Positions 34,763 through 43,153 of a DNA stretch of 48,814 nt are shown piece by piece. Source of the DNA: an uncultured Pelagibacteraceae bacterium. Lineage in GTDB: Bacteria; Pseudomonadota; Alphaproteobacteria; Pelagibacterales; Pelagibacteraceae. Position 1 is the first letter of the stretch, and every line of letters begins with the position of its first letter. The DNA lies in NCBI GenBank assembly GCA_902542975.1, contig CACBWM010000009.1:1-48814 (forward strand). The letters run 5' to 3'. The notes under the pieces are model-generated. The model was not told where the DNA came from. It saw nothing but the letters and a program-made list of their open reading frames with translations, and searched no databases. A program made the translations under genes and the position numbers.

Positions 34763-35856
34763 TTTGATATTGAACAAATTGCTTCACAAGCAATCGCTTT
34801 CTCTTTTCCAATTATACCCAATTTTTCTACAGTTTTACCTTTTAAATTAATCAAATTTTTATTGATAGATAATAAATTTGATATTGAATTTATTATTTTG
34901 TTTCTAATTTTTGAAACTTTGGGTTCCTCACAAATCAAATTTATATCTATATTATTTATTGTAAAATTATTGTAATTTAATGTCTCTAATACAGGTAGCA
35001 GCATATTTTTTGATCTAATATTTTTAAATTTTTTAGTATTACTTGGATATAATGATCCAATATCATTTTTTCTCATAGCCCCTAGTAAACCATCAATTAT
35101 AGCATGTAGAATTACATCTCCATCAGAATGACCTTTAAGACCTGAGTGAAAAGGAATTTTTATACCACCTAAATAAAGATTCTTATTTTTAATTAACCGG
35201 TGAATATCAAAGCCAATTCCATAATATTTATCTGAATTTAAAATTTTAAAATCGTCAAGAGTAGTTATTTTAAAATTTTTTTTCTCACCAAGAATAAATT
35301 TTATTTTTTTATTTCTATTTATATATAAGCTAGCTTCATCTGTAATTTTTTCTTTATTTATTTTATATAAATTAAATAACTCCTCAAAATTAAAACATTG
35401 CGGTGTCTGAGTGAATAAAACTTTATCACGTTTTAAGTTTTTAATGCCAGTATTAATTTTTAATTTTACAGAATTTTCAGAATTTAAATATGGAACAACT
35501 GCACTATTTTTTTTTAATTGGTTTTTTAACTTTTTTAGTAAATTTATAGATAAATTTGGTCTTGCCGCATCATGTATAAATACATTTCTAATTTTTTTAT
35601 TCTTTAAATATATAAGAGCATTTTTAGTAGAATTATGTCTTTCTTTACCTCCTTTGATTATGTCTACATTTTTATAATTTTTTTTTATTTTCCTATTTGA
35701 AACTACTAATATTTTTTTAAATAGCTTTGAGTCCAAAGCGGTCTGTAATGAATGCTCAAATAAGGGCCTGTTTTTATATTTAATAAATTGTTTATTTATT
35801 TTAGACTTAAATCTCTTACTTTTTCCAGCGCATAATAATATAAAACAATCTCTCAT
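34759..35856 (-). CDS. ispDF: Bifunctional IspD/IspF (MEP pathway)
   Basis: Fusion of 2-C-methyl-D-erythritol 4-phosphate cytidylyltransferase (residues 1 to about 208) and 2-C-methyl-D-erythritol 2,4-cyclodiphosphate synthase (about 210-365). IspD marks: LLCAGKSKRF (diverged from the usual LAAGxGxRM), IHDAARPNLS, FTQTPQCFNFEEL and ITDEASLY. IspF marks: GIGFDIHRL with Asp217 and His219, HSDGDVILHAIIDGLLGA, INLICEEPKVS and KGKTVEKLGIIGKEKAIACEA. The fusion is typical of alphaproteobacteria. It lies 38 bases from the divergent ntrY gene. With dxr in this window it covers three steps of the pathway. Confidence 0.95.
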   Translation of the reverse strand: MRDCFILLCAGKSKRFKSKINKQFIKYKNRPLFEHSLQTALDSKLFKKILVVSNRKIKKNYKNVDIIKGGKERHNSTKNALIYLKNKKIRNVFIHDAARPNLSINLLKKLKNQLKKNSAVVPYLNSENSVKLKINTGIKNLKRDKVLFTQTPQCFNFEELFNLYKINKEKITDEASLYINRNKKIKFILGEKKNFKITTLDDFKILNSDKYYGIGFDIHRLIKNKNLYLGGIKIPFHSGLKGHSDGDVILHAIIDGLLGAMRKNDIGSLYPSNTKKFKNIRSKNMLLPVLETLNYNNFTINNIDINLICEEPKVSKIRNKIINSISNLLSINKNLINLKGKTVEKLGIIGKEKAIACEAICSISK

Positions 35857-35894
35857 GTATTTATTTATAAATTTTATATATATATTAATAGTTT

Positions 35895-37667
35895 ATGCTA
35901 GCATTCATAAAAAGAAATTTATTTATTATAATACTATTTCTATTAACTGTTTTTCTATCTTTTATAACTTTTCTAACATTTATAGACAAAAGCTTTATTG
36001 AATTAAATGAACAAAATTTACAATTAGTATTAATTTTAAACATTATTTTTTTATTATTATTTTTTATACTAATTTTCATAGATATAAAAAATTCAATTAA
36101 AAATAATATAAATGTAAGAGGATCTGTTGCAAATAGAAAATATATAATATCATTTGGTCTTTTCACGTTAATACCTTCGTTACTTATTGCAATATTTTCA
36201 TTATTTATTTTTTCTTTTGCACTTGAAAAATATTTTGATAAAAAAATAACCACCGCTGTTAATAATTCATATGAAATTGCAAAAAATTATGTTGATGAAA
36301 AAAGAAACAAAATTGAGTCCGAAATAATTTTAATTGCTTTTGATTTAAATAAATATTTTAAGGTGTACGAGTCAAACCCAGAGAAATTTAAAACTATATT
36401 AAATACGCAAAATTTATTAAGAGATATAGATCAACTATATTTGATTAATTCAAACGGAGAATTAATTATTTCAGCTAATAATTCAAATTATATAAAAATT
36501 GAAAATCAGGCTATGAATATGGTTAGAAATGATGATCGGCCTTTAAAAATTATAAATGCACCTGAGAATAGATCTGCTGCAGTAATTAGATTGCAAAATT
36601 TTAAAGATACTTATTTATATGTTGTTAAAAGTTTAGATAAAGATATTTCTAATTATTTAATTGAATCTGAAGAGGCGGTAAATTTTTACTATACTGTTGA
36701 AAATCAAAGTTTAGGTATAAGAATATCATTTATAATAATATATATTTCTTTAGTAACTCTCTTATTATTTCTATCTATAACTATTGCTATAAGATTTTCA
36801 TCTAGATTTTTTATTTCAATTAATAATCTGATTACTGCTTCCGAAAAAATTGGTAAAGGAAATTTAAACGTAAAAGTTCCCGAACTAAAAGCTGATAGAG
36901 AAATGGAATTATTAAATAAAAATTTTAATTCGATGATAGAAAAATTAAAAAATCAACAAGAAAAATTATTATCTAATGAAAGACATGAAGCATGGGAGAC
37001 AGTTGCTAGAAAAATGGCACATGAAATTAAAAACCCCTTAACTCCAATACAGTTAACAATAGATAACCTAAATTCTAAATATTTATCTGATTTACCACAT
37101 GAAAAGAAACAAAAATATCAAGATAATTTAAAAACTATCCTTAAACAAATAAAGCAGATTGAAAATTTAATTAATGAATTTTCTGATTTTGCAAGAATGC
37201 CTAAACCACACATAAAAAATAATGATTTAATAAAAGTATTAAATGAAAATATAGAATTATTAAAAAAATTAGACAGTTCTATAAATTTTAAAATTATTAA
37301 TAAAATTGGAAAAAAAATCGAAATTAATTTTGATAATGAGCAATTTAACAGATTGTTTTTCAATTTGATCAAAAATTCAATTGAAAGTATTGAGGAAAAA
37401 GTCAAAAAAACCAATAAATCATTGAAAAATATTGATATAGAAATAAATCAAAGAAGAGACTATATAACAGTCAACTTAACTGATACAGGCGAAGGTTTTA
37501 GAGATAAAAAAACCAGAGATATAATTAAACCATATTACACAACAAAAGAAAAAGGAACTGGCTTAGGATTATCAATAGTAGATAAAATAATAAACGACCA
37601 CAATGGATCAATTAAATTTTTTAATACAAACAATGGAGCCAAAGTTCAAATTATAATTCCAAAGTAA
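35895..37667 (+). CDS. ntrY: Sensor histidine kinase NtrY, PAS-less
   Basis: Membrane sensor kinase partner of NtrX, 590 residues. Three N-terminal hydrophobic segments (about 8-30, 40-62 and 85-113) precede a periplasmic sensing region of about 160 residues. A membrane segment near 277-300 and a HAMP linker (SRFFISINNLITASEKIGKG) follow. The phospho-acceptor is His376 in ARKMAHEIKNPLTPIQL. The ATPase domain has NLIKNSIESI (N box), DTGEGF and KGTGLGLSIVDKII. Family members are usually about 750 residues with a PAS domain between HAMP and the kinase. Here only some 25 residues separate the two, so PAS appears lost. NtrYX is tied to nitrogen and redox control in alphaproteobacteria. Confidence 0.92.
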   Translation: MLAFIKRNLFIIILFLLTVFLSFITFLTFIDKSFIELNEQNLQLVLILNIIFLLLFFILIFIDIKNSIKNNINVRGSVANRKYIISFGLFTLIPSLLIAIFSLFIFSFALEKYFDKKITTAVNNSYEIAKNYVDEKRNKIESEIILIAFDLNKYFKVYESNPEKFKTILNTQNLLRDIDQLYLINSNGELIISANNSNYIKIENQAMNMVRNDDRPLKIINAPENRSAAVIRLQNFKDTYLYVVKSLDKDISNYLIESEEAVNFYYTVENQSLGIRISFIIIYISLVTLLLFLSITIAIRFSSRFFISINNLITASEKIGKGNLNVKVPELKADREMELLNKNFNSMIEKLKNQQEKLLSNERHEAWETVARKMAHEIKNPLTPIQLTIDNLNSKYLSDLPHEKKQKYQDNLKTILKQIKQIENLINEFSDFARMPKPHIKNNDLIKVLNENIELLKKLDSSINFKIINKIGKKIEINFDNEQFNRLFFNLIKNSIESIEEKVKKTNKSLKNIDIEINQRRDYITVNLTDTGEGFRDKKTRDIIKPYYTTKEKGTGLGLSIVDKIINDHNGSIKFFNTNNGAKVQIIIPK

Positions 37668-37670
37668 AAC

Positions 37671-39026
37671 ATGACTACCGAAATATTAATTATAGATGAC
37701 AACTCAGATATTAGAAATATTCTAAATGAATTTATACTAGATGCAGGATATAAAACTAGACTTGCAGCAAATTTTAATCAAGGATTAACTGAGATAGATA
37801 AAAAATTACCCGATGTAGCAATTATTGATGTAAAATTAGATAAGGGCGATAACGACGGTATCCAGTTACTTGAACACATAAAGACTAAAAACATGGATAT
37901 ACCTGTAATAATAATTTCAGGACATGCCAATATTGAAATGGCGATAAATTCTTTAAGATCTGGAGCTTTTGAATTTATTGAAAAACCTTTCGATAAAGAA
38001 AGATTATTAAATTTTGTTAAGAGAGCTGTAGAAAACATCAATCTAAAAAAAGAAAATAAGTCCTTATCACACAAGTTATTCCATTCTTTTGAAATTATAG
38101 GAAAGAGTACAAATATTAGCGCAATAAAAGATCAGATACAAAAACTTTCACAATCTGAAAGTAGAGTTTTTATTAGTGGACCAACTGGTTCTGGTAAAGA
38201 GCTAATATCTAGAAAAATTTATAAAAATTCTAAACGTTCTAAAGGACCATTTATAATCATTAACGGTGCTTTATTAGACTCAAAAAAATATGAGTTAGAA
38301 CTTTTTGGTGAGGAAAAAAAAGATGGTTCAATTGTTTATGGAGCTTTGGAAAAAGCATCTGGTGGAGTATTGTTAATTGATGAAGTGACTGAAATTCCAT
38401 TAGAAACTCAATCAAAAATATTAAGGGTTGTAATAGATCAAAAATTTAAAAGAATTAATAGTAATCATGATATTAAAGTTGATGTCAGAATTATATGTGC
38501 TTCAAGTAAAAATATTAACCATGAAATTAAATATGGAAATTTTCGAGAAGATTTATTTCATAGATTAAATGTTTTTAATATACAGATTGATCCATTGAAT
38601 AAAAGAATAGAAGATATTCCATTGCTTGTAGAATATTTTATTGAGAATATTTGTAATACTTATAATTACAAAAAATTTAAAATTAAAGATGATAATTATC
38701 TCTTAAACTATGACTGGCCTGGTAATGTCAGGGAACTTCGTAATCTTATAGAGAGAATTGCTATTCTTTCTCCTGGAAATGATGAAAAAAAAATTTTGGA
38801 TATTATTAAGGAGTCGTTATCTAAATCATCGAACGAAAACTTTTCAGTCGCAGAAAACCTTTCAGTGCCTTTAAGAGAAGCAAGAGAAAATTTTGAAAAA
38901 GAATATTTAATTTCTCAAATTAAAAAATTTGGTGGAAATATATCAAAAACTGCTAAATTTGTTGGCATGGAAAGATCAGCTCTTCACAGAAAATTAAAAT
39001 TGTTAGGTGTTAAGGATCTAAATTAA
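37671..39026 (+). CDS. ntrX: Response regulator NtrX (AAA+ type, lacking GAFTGA)
   Basis: A 451-residue regulator with receiver domain 1-120 (acidic pair Asp9/Asp10, phospho-site Asp53 in VAIIDVKLD, Lys in IEKPFDKERL). An AAA+ domain follows (about 140-375) with Walker A GPTGSGKE, Walker B GGVLLIDEV and the arginine-finger region FREDLFHRLNVF. A Fis-type helix-turn-helix at the end reads ISKTAKFVGMERSALHRKL. The GAFTGA loop needed to contact sigma-54 is absent: the corresponding stretch reads ELFGEEKKDGSIVYGALEKA, as in other alphaproteobacterial NtrX. It therefore probably acts without sigma-54. Three bases separate it from ntrY, and trkA overlaps its end. Confidence 0.94.
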   Translation: MTTEILIIDDNSDIRNILNEFILDAGYKTRLAANFNQGLTEIDKKLPDVAIIDVKLDKGDNDGIQLLEHIKTKNMDIPVIIISGHANIEMAINSLRSGAFEFIEKPFDKERLLNFVKRAVENINLKKENKSLSHKLFHSFEIIGKSTNISAIKDQIQKLSQSESRVFISGPTGSGKELISRKIYKNSKRSKGPFIIINGALLDSKKYELELFGEEKKDGSIVYGALEKASGGVLLIDEVTEIPLETQSKILRVVIDQKFKRINSNHDIKVDVRIICASSKNINHEIKYGNFREDLFHRLNVFNIQIDPLNKRIEDIPLLVEYFIENICNTYNYKKFKIKDDNYLLNYDWPGNVRELRNLIERIAILSPGNDEKKILDIIKESLSKSSNENFSVAENLSVPLREARENFEKEYLISQIKKFGGNISKTAKFVGMERSALHRKLKLLGVKDLN

Positions 39027-40399
39027 TGAATATTATAATTTGTGGTGCTGGCAGAGTAGGTTTTACTATTGCTAAATTGCTAATTGAACAAAATCATTCT
39101 ATCACAGTAATAGATCAGTCAAGTGAGGATATTCAGAAAATTAATGAATCTCTAGACGTAAAAGCAATTGTAGGTAAGGCTACATCACCTGAAATTTTAG
39201 ATCGGGCAAATACATCAGAAGCAGATATGTTGATAGCTGTAACAAGAAATGATGAAATAAATATGCTTATTTGTCAAATTGCATATTCATTGTTCAAAGT
39301 GCCAAAAAAGATTGCACGAATAAGATCTCAAGAATATTTAGATCCAAAATTTTCAACACTATTTAATAAAGAAAATTTACCAATTGATTATGTTATTTCA
39401 CCTGAATTAGAAATTGCTAAATCATTACAAAGAAAACTTGAGGCACCAGGAGCTTTAGATAATGTCCCTTTTGCAGAAAATAAGCTAAGGTTATTAGAAA
39501 TTCTAATTGATGAAAAATGTCCAATTCATGAAACTAAACTAAAAGAATTAACAAATAAGTTTCCCAATTTAAATGCATATATATTGGGTGTTATCAGAGA
39601 AGAAAATTTTAAAATACTTAAGAAAGACGATAAACTTCAGCATAATGATAAAGCCTATGTTATCGTTAAATCTAATCAAATGGAAGAGACCCTTAAAGTT
39701 TTTGGACATAATGAAAAAATTGCAAATAAAATACTTATTATTGGTGGTGGTAATATCGGGTTTAATCTTGCCTCAAATATAGAAAACAATTTTGAGGAAG
39801 CTAGAGTAAAAATAATTGAGAAAGATAAAAATAGAGCAGAATATATTGCGAATTATTTAAATGATACTATTGTTATAAATGGAAATGGTTTGGATGAAGA
39901 TGTTTTGAACGAAGCTAATTTAGAAGATGTAGAAACTGTATTAGCTTTAACTAATGACGATGAAGATAATCTTATGGTAAGTGTTCTAGTTGAAAAATTC
40001 TCTAAAAACAAAAGAACTATGGCATTAGTAAATAAGCCTAATTATTCACTCTTACAATCATCTTTAAAGATTGATGATTTAATTGATCCTAGAATGAGCA
40101 CAGTCTCAAGTATATTGAAACATGTTCATAAGGGTACAATTGAAAATGCTTACACAATTTTAAATGGTGAATATGAGGTTATTGAGGCCGATATTTTAGA
40201 AACATCTGAGTTAGTAAATAAAGAGTTAAAAAACGCTGAATTACCTGATGAAATTCGTGTGGGAGCAATCTTAAGAGACAGTAAGTTTATACTTCCTTCT
40301 TCTAATTATATATTTCAGAAAGATGATACGGTTGTATTGTTAGCTAAAAGAGACCAATTACCTTTGGTGGAAAATTTATTTAGAATTAGCTCAATCTAA
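39026..40399 (+). CDS. trkA: Trk potassium uptake regulator TrkA
   Basis: Cytoplasmic NAD(H)-binding gating subunit of the Trk K+ channel, 457 residues. Two RCK-N Rossmann folds are visible, starting NIIICGAGRVGFTIAKLL at residue 2 and ILIIGGGNIGFNLASNIE near 234, each followed by an RCK-C domain. SEADMLIAVTRNDEINML and VETVLALTNDDEDNLMVS are the paired nucleotide-loop motifs. It overlaps ntrX by one base and lies just before trkH. ntrX-trkA adjacency is common in alphaproteobacteria. Confidence 0.95.
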   Translation: MNIIICGAGRVGFTIAKLLIEQNHSITVIDQSSEDIQKINESLDVKAIVGKATSPEILDRANTSEADMLIAVTRNDEINMLICQIAYSLFKVPKKIARIRSQEYLDPKFSTLFNKENLPIDYVISPELEIAKSLQRKLEAPGALDNVPFAENKLRLLEILIDEKCPIHETKLKELTNKFPNLNAYILGVIREENFKILKKDDKLQHNDKAYVIVKSNQMEETLKVFGHNEKIANKILIIGGGNIGFNLASNIENNFEEARVKIIEKDKNRAEYIANYLNDTIVINGNGLDEDVLNEANLEDVETVLALTNDDEDNLMVSVLVEKFSKNKRTMALVNKPNYSLLQSSLKIDDLIDPRMSTVSSILKHVHKGTIENAYTILNGEYEVIEADILETSELVNKELKNAELPDEIRVGAILRDSKFILPSSNYIFQKDDTVVLLAKRDQLPLVENLFRISSI

Positions 40400-40402
40400 T
40401 AA

Positions 40403-41812
40403 ATGAATATTTTTAGCCTAAAATATTTTGGCATTTTTTTTTTAGTTATCAGTTTTTTCTCATTTTGTAATATTATTTATTCTTATTATTTTAATCTTTT
40501 AAATAATCTTAGTAATTATATTTTTACATTTACAATAACTATAATTATCGGACTTTTTTTAGTACTATTTAAAAAATATAAATATGAGAAAATTAAATTA
40601 TCTGAAAGAATTTTAATTGTTTTAATTGGTTATATAATAATACCCATCACTATATCTATTCCTTATTATTTTAGTATCGATGATTTAAGTATAATTAACT
40701 GTTATTTTGAGGCTATTTCTGGTTTTACCTCTACAGGTTTTACGATTTTTAATGATTTAGACCAATTGGATCAAACATTAATTTTGTGGAGATCTAGTTC
40801 ACAATGGATTGGCGGTTTATATTTTTTATTTTCAATATTATTACTTATAGATATATTCGATGAAAATTTAAAAAGATCTTTGACAAATTATATCTCTTTA
40901 AACTCTTCAGAGATATTTAAACAAGTATTTAAAATAATAGTAATCTATCTATCTATGACAATTTTAATATTTGTTATGCTAAAATTAGTAAATTTAAGAT
41001 CTTATGATGCTTATAACTATTCTCTTTCAATAATATCATCTGGTGGATTTTTACCCAATAATAATTTTGATACAACATTTGATACAAATTTAAGTAAGGT
41101 TATTTTATCTACTTCAATGCTTTTATCTTTTTTTAGTCTTTTTTTTATTTTTAATCTAATTTTTTTTAAGAAAAAAAATATTAATTATTTAAGTGAAGAT
41201 ATTAATATTTTAATTTATCTTTTAGTAGTAATTGTACTATCATTTATATTTTTTAATTATGATAATAATTTTTTAAATATATTAGTTTCTATTGCAAGCA
41301 GTGCTTCAAACATTGGAATTTCATTTGAAAAGGTACCTAAAAATCTGGTTTTTGTCTTCCTTATCCTTGTAATACTTGGTGGTTCTTTTTTCTCAACAAG
41401 CTCTGGCTTAAGAGTTATAAAAGTTTTAACTTTGATAAAATTTTCTTTAAATAATTTGTTATCTCATTCAAAACCTAACCAAGTTTATTCAAATAAATTA
41501 TCTTTGAATAAAATTAGTGCTACTATTAATGATATAAATAAATATTTTTTTGCAATAATAATTTTTATATTTTCTTTATTTTTAATATCAATATTATTAA
41601 CCGTTTCTAATTTAGATTTTGAAACATCATTTAAATTAGGCATTTTAACTATAATGAATACTGTTAACTCCCAAATGTATGATCTGGCCAACATAGATTT
41701 TTATAACTTTAATATTTTCAGTAAGATTTCATTAATTATTTTTATGATTATTGGAAGAATTGAACTGTTATCTGTGATTATTTTATTAAAAAAATTTCTT
41801 TTCAAAAATTAA
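40403..41812 (+). CDS. trkH: Trk potassium uptake channel subunit TrkH
   Basis: Polytopic membrane channel of 469 residues with about ten hydrophobic segments. It has four pore-loop regions: EAISGFTSTGFTIF, SIISSGGFLPNNNF, ASSASNIGISF and LTIMNTVNSQM. These fit the M1-P-M2 repeats of TrkH/KtrB, with the usual selectivity glycines in the first three. It works with TrkA encoded three bases upstream. It is the last gene before tRNA-Arg, with no clear terminator in the 24-base gap. Confidence 0.93.
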   Translation: MNIFSLKYFGIFFLVISFFSFCNIIYSYYFNLLNNLSNYIFTFTITIIIGLFLVLFKKYKYEKIKLSERILIVLIGYIIIPITISIPYYFSIDDLSIINCYFEAISGFTSTGFTIFNDLDQLDQTLILWRSSSQWIGGLYFLFSILLLIDIFDENLKRSLTNYISLNSSEIFKQVFKIIVIYLSMTILIFVMLKLVNLRSYDAYNYSLSIISSGGFLPNNNFDTTFDTNLSKVILSTSMLLSFFSLFFIFNLIFFKKKNINYLSEDINILIYLLVVIVLSFIFFNYDNNFLNILVSIASSASNIGISFEKVPKNLVFVFLILVILGGSFFSTSSGLRVIKVLTLIKFSLNNLLSHSKPNQVYSNKLSLNKISATINDINKYFFAIIIFIFSLFLISILLTVSNLDFETSFKLGILTIMNTVNSQMYDLANIDFYNFNIFSKISLIIFMIIGRIELLSVIILLKKFLFKN

Positions 41813-41836
41813 TTTAGTATTATAAATTAAGACTGT

Positions 41837-41913
41837 GCGCTCTTAGCTCAGCTGGATAGAGCAACGGTTTTCTAAACCGTAGGTCGAAGGTTCGAATCCT
41901 TCAGAGCGCGCCA
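41837..41913 (+). tRNA. tRNA-Arg (anticodon UCU)
   Basis: A complete cloverleaf of 77 bases with encoded CCA. The acceptor stem pairs GCGCTCT (41837-41843) with AGAGCGC (41903-41909). The anticodon stem ACGGT/ACCGT encloses loop TTTCTAA, giving anticodon TCT, which reads AGA and AGG. The T arm has GGTTCGAATCC. AGA is the arginine codon favoured in AT-rich genomes. Confidence 0.97.
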
Positions 41914-41986
41914 TAATCCAAATAATGTATAAATTTTGCGATTAATTTAATATTGATGCGTTTCGCAGTTTCTGCTTTACTTGGTT

Positions 41987-42024
41987 AATTCAAAAATAAC
42001 TTTGAATTATTTGTTAACAAATAA
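41987..42024 (+). promoter_or_regulatory. Two overlapping inverted repeats upstream of the amino-acid binding-protein gene
   Basis: AATTCAAA (41987-41994) and TTTGAATT (42001-42008) form an 8-base inverted repeat with a 6-base loop. A perfect 18-base palindrome, TTATTTGTTAACAAATAA, covers 42007-42024 and shares two bases with it. The repeats end 20 bases before the ATG at 42045, and AAGAGG (42030-42035) between them is the likely ribosome site. They could be an operator pair for a dimeric regulator or alternative mRNA hairpins. NtrX and the PraR-like regulator encoded in this window are possible binders. That is inference. Confidence 0.45.
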
Positions 42025-42044
42025 ATAAACAAGAGGAATATATA

Positions 42045-43085
42045 ATGTTTAAATTAGTAAAACGATTGACTTCGGTTGTTGCTATGTTTGCTGTCCTATT
42101 TACTTTTACAACAGAAACTATGGCTGCAAAAAAGTCAAAAACTCTTAAAAACACTCAGAAAAAAGGTTTTGTGAGATGTGGTGTTTCACAGGGTCTACCA
42201 GGATTTTCTAATGCTGATGCTGCAGGAAACTGGACTGGTGTTGACGTTGATGTATGTAGAGCAGTAGCCGCTGCAGTACTAGGTGACTCGAGTAAAGTTA
42301 AATTTACTCCATTAAGTGCTAAAGAAAGATTTACAGCATTAACATCTAATGAGATAGATATTCTATCAAGAAATACTACTTGGACACTTTCAAGGGATGC
42401 GGATATCGGTCTTACTTTTGTAGGAGTAAACTTCTATGATGGTCAAGGTTTTATGGTTAGAAAAAATTCAGGAATTTCATCAGTTAATGATTTTAAAGCT
42501 GGTGTTTCTGCATGTACTAACCTTGGAACTACTACAGAGCTTAATATGAGAGATTTCTTTAATTCAAAAGGAATCAAATATGAGCCAGTCACTTTTGAAA
42601 AAGCTGACGAAGTTGTAGCTGCATATGATGCTGGTAGATGTGATACATATACTACTGATAAATCTGGTTTAGCCGCTCAAAGAATTAAATTGAGTAATCC
42701 AGATGACCATATGGTATTACCTGAAACTATTTCAAAAGAGCCATTAGGCCCTGTTGTTAGACAAGGTGACTCTGTTTGGGAAGATATAGTAAGATGGTCA
42801 CTAAACACTATGATCGAAGCTGAAGAGTATGGCGTAACATCAGCAAATGCTGATATGATGAAAACTTCGGATAATCCAGCTGTAAAAAGACTAGTTGGTG
42901 CTGAGGGTGAATTAGGTGCTGCTCTAGGTTTAGATAATGAGTGGAGTTTAAGAATAATCAAGCAAGTTGGTAACTACGGTGAAAGCTATAAAAGAAATAT
43001 AGCTGATACTGGAATTCTACCTGATAGAGGTCCAAATGAGTTATGGACAAAAGGTGGAATACTTTACGTACCACCAGCAAGATAA
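42045..43085 (+). CDS. aapJ: Polar amino-acid ABC transporter substrate-binding protein (AapJ/YhdW-like)
   Basis: Periplasmic binding protein, 346 residues, with a signal peptide cleaved near Ala27-Ala28 (after TETMA). The mature domain begins RKGFVRCGVSQGLPGFS-like (observed: QKKGFVRCGVSQGLPGFSNA) and shows TGVDVDVCRAVAAAVLGD, SAKERFTALTSNEIDILSRNTTWTLSRD and DTYTTDKSGLAAQR, the pattern of the AapJ/YhdW general L-amino-acid family. Cysteines are kept in pairs, as in AapJ. AapJQMP of Rhizobium takes up glutamate, aspartate and other polar amino acids. A strong hairpin terminator follows, so this gene is probably expressed at a higher level than the permeases. In SAR11 such binding proteins are abundant and respond to nitrogen supply. 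Confidence 0.93.
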   Translation: MFKLVKRLTSVVAMFAVLFTFTTETMAAKKSKTLKNTQKKGFVRCGVSQGLPGFSNADAAGNWTGVDVDVCRAVAAAVLGDSSKVKFTPLSAKERFTALTSNEIDILSRNTTWTLSRDADIGLTFVGVNFYDGQGFMVRKNSGISSVNDFKAGVSACTNLGTTTELNMRDFFNSKGIKYEPVTFEKADEVVAAYDAGRCDTYTTDKSGLAAQRIKLSNPDDHMVLPETISKEPLGPVVRQGDSVWEDIVRWSLNTMIEAEEYGVTSANADMMKTSDNPAVKRLVGAEGELGAALGLDNEWSLRIIKQVGNYGESYKRNIADTGILPDRGPNELWTKGGILYVPPAR

Positions 43086-43108
43086 TTCTTTTTAAAAAGA
43101 ACATAAAG

Positions 43109-43137
43109 AGGGCTAGATTTTTCTAGCCCTTTTTTTT
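43109..43137 (+). terminator. Intrinsic terminator between binding protein and permease genes
   Basis: A perfect 9-base stem, AGGGCTAGA (43109-43117) with TCTAGCCCT (43122-43130), a TTTT loop, and a run of eight T to 43137. It starts 24 bases after the aapJ stop and ends 16 bases before the aapQ GTG. Partial read-through would give more binding protein than membrane components. It is the clearest rho-independent terminator in the window. Confidence 0.92.
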
Positions 43138-43153
43138 ATAAATCATATTAACA

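Noticed and set aside
34763..34777. pgpA start at 34777
   Set aside because: The ATG at 34762 gives an ATGA overlap with the ispDF stop and fits the family N-terminus better.
41914..42044. Glycine, SAM or glutamine riboswitch before the binding-protein gene
   Set aside because: I could not match the conserved cores of these classes. Only inverted repeats are visible.
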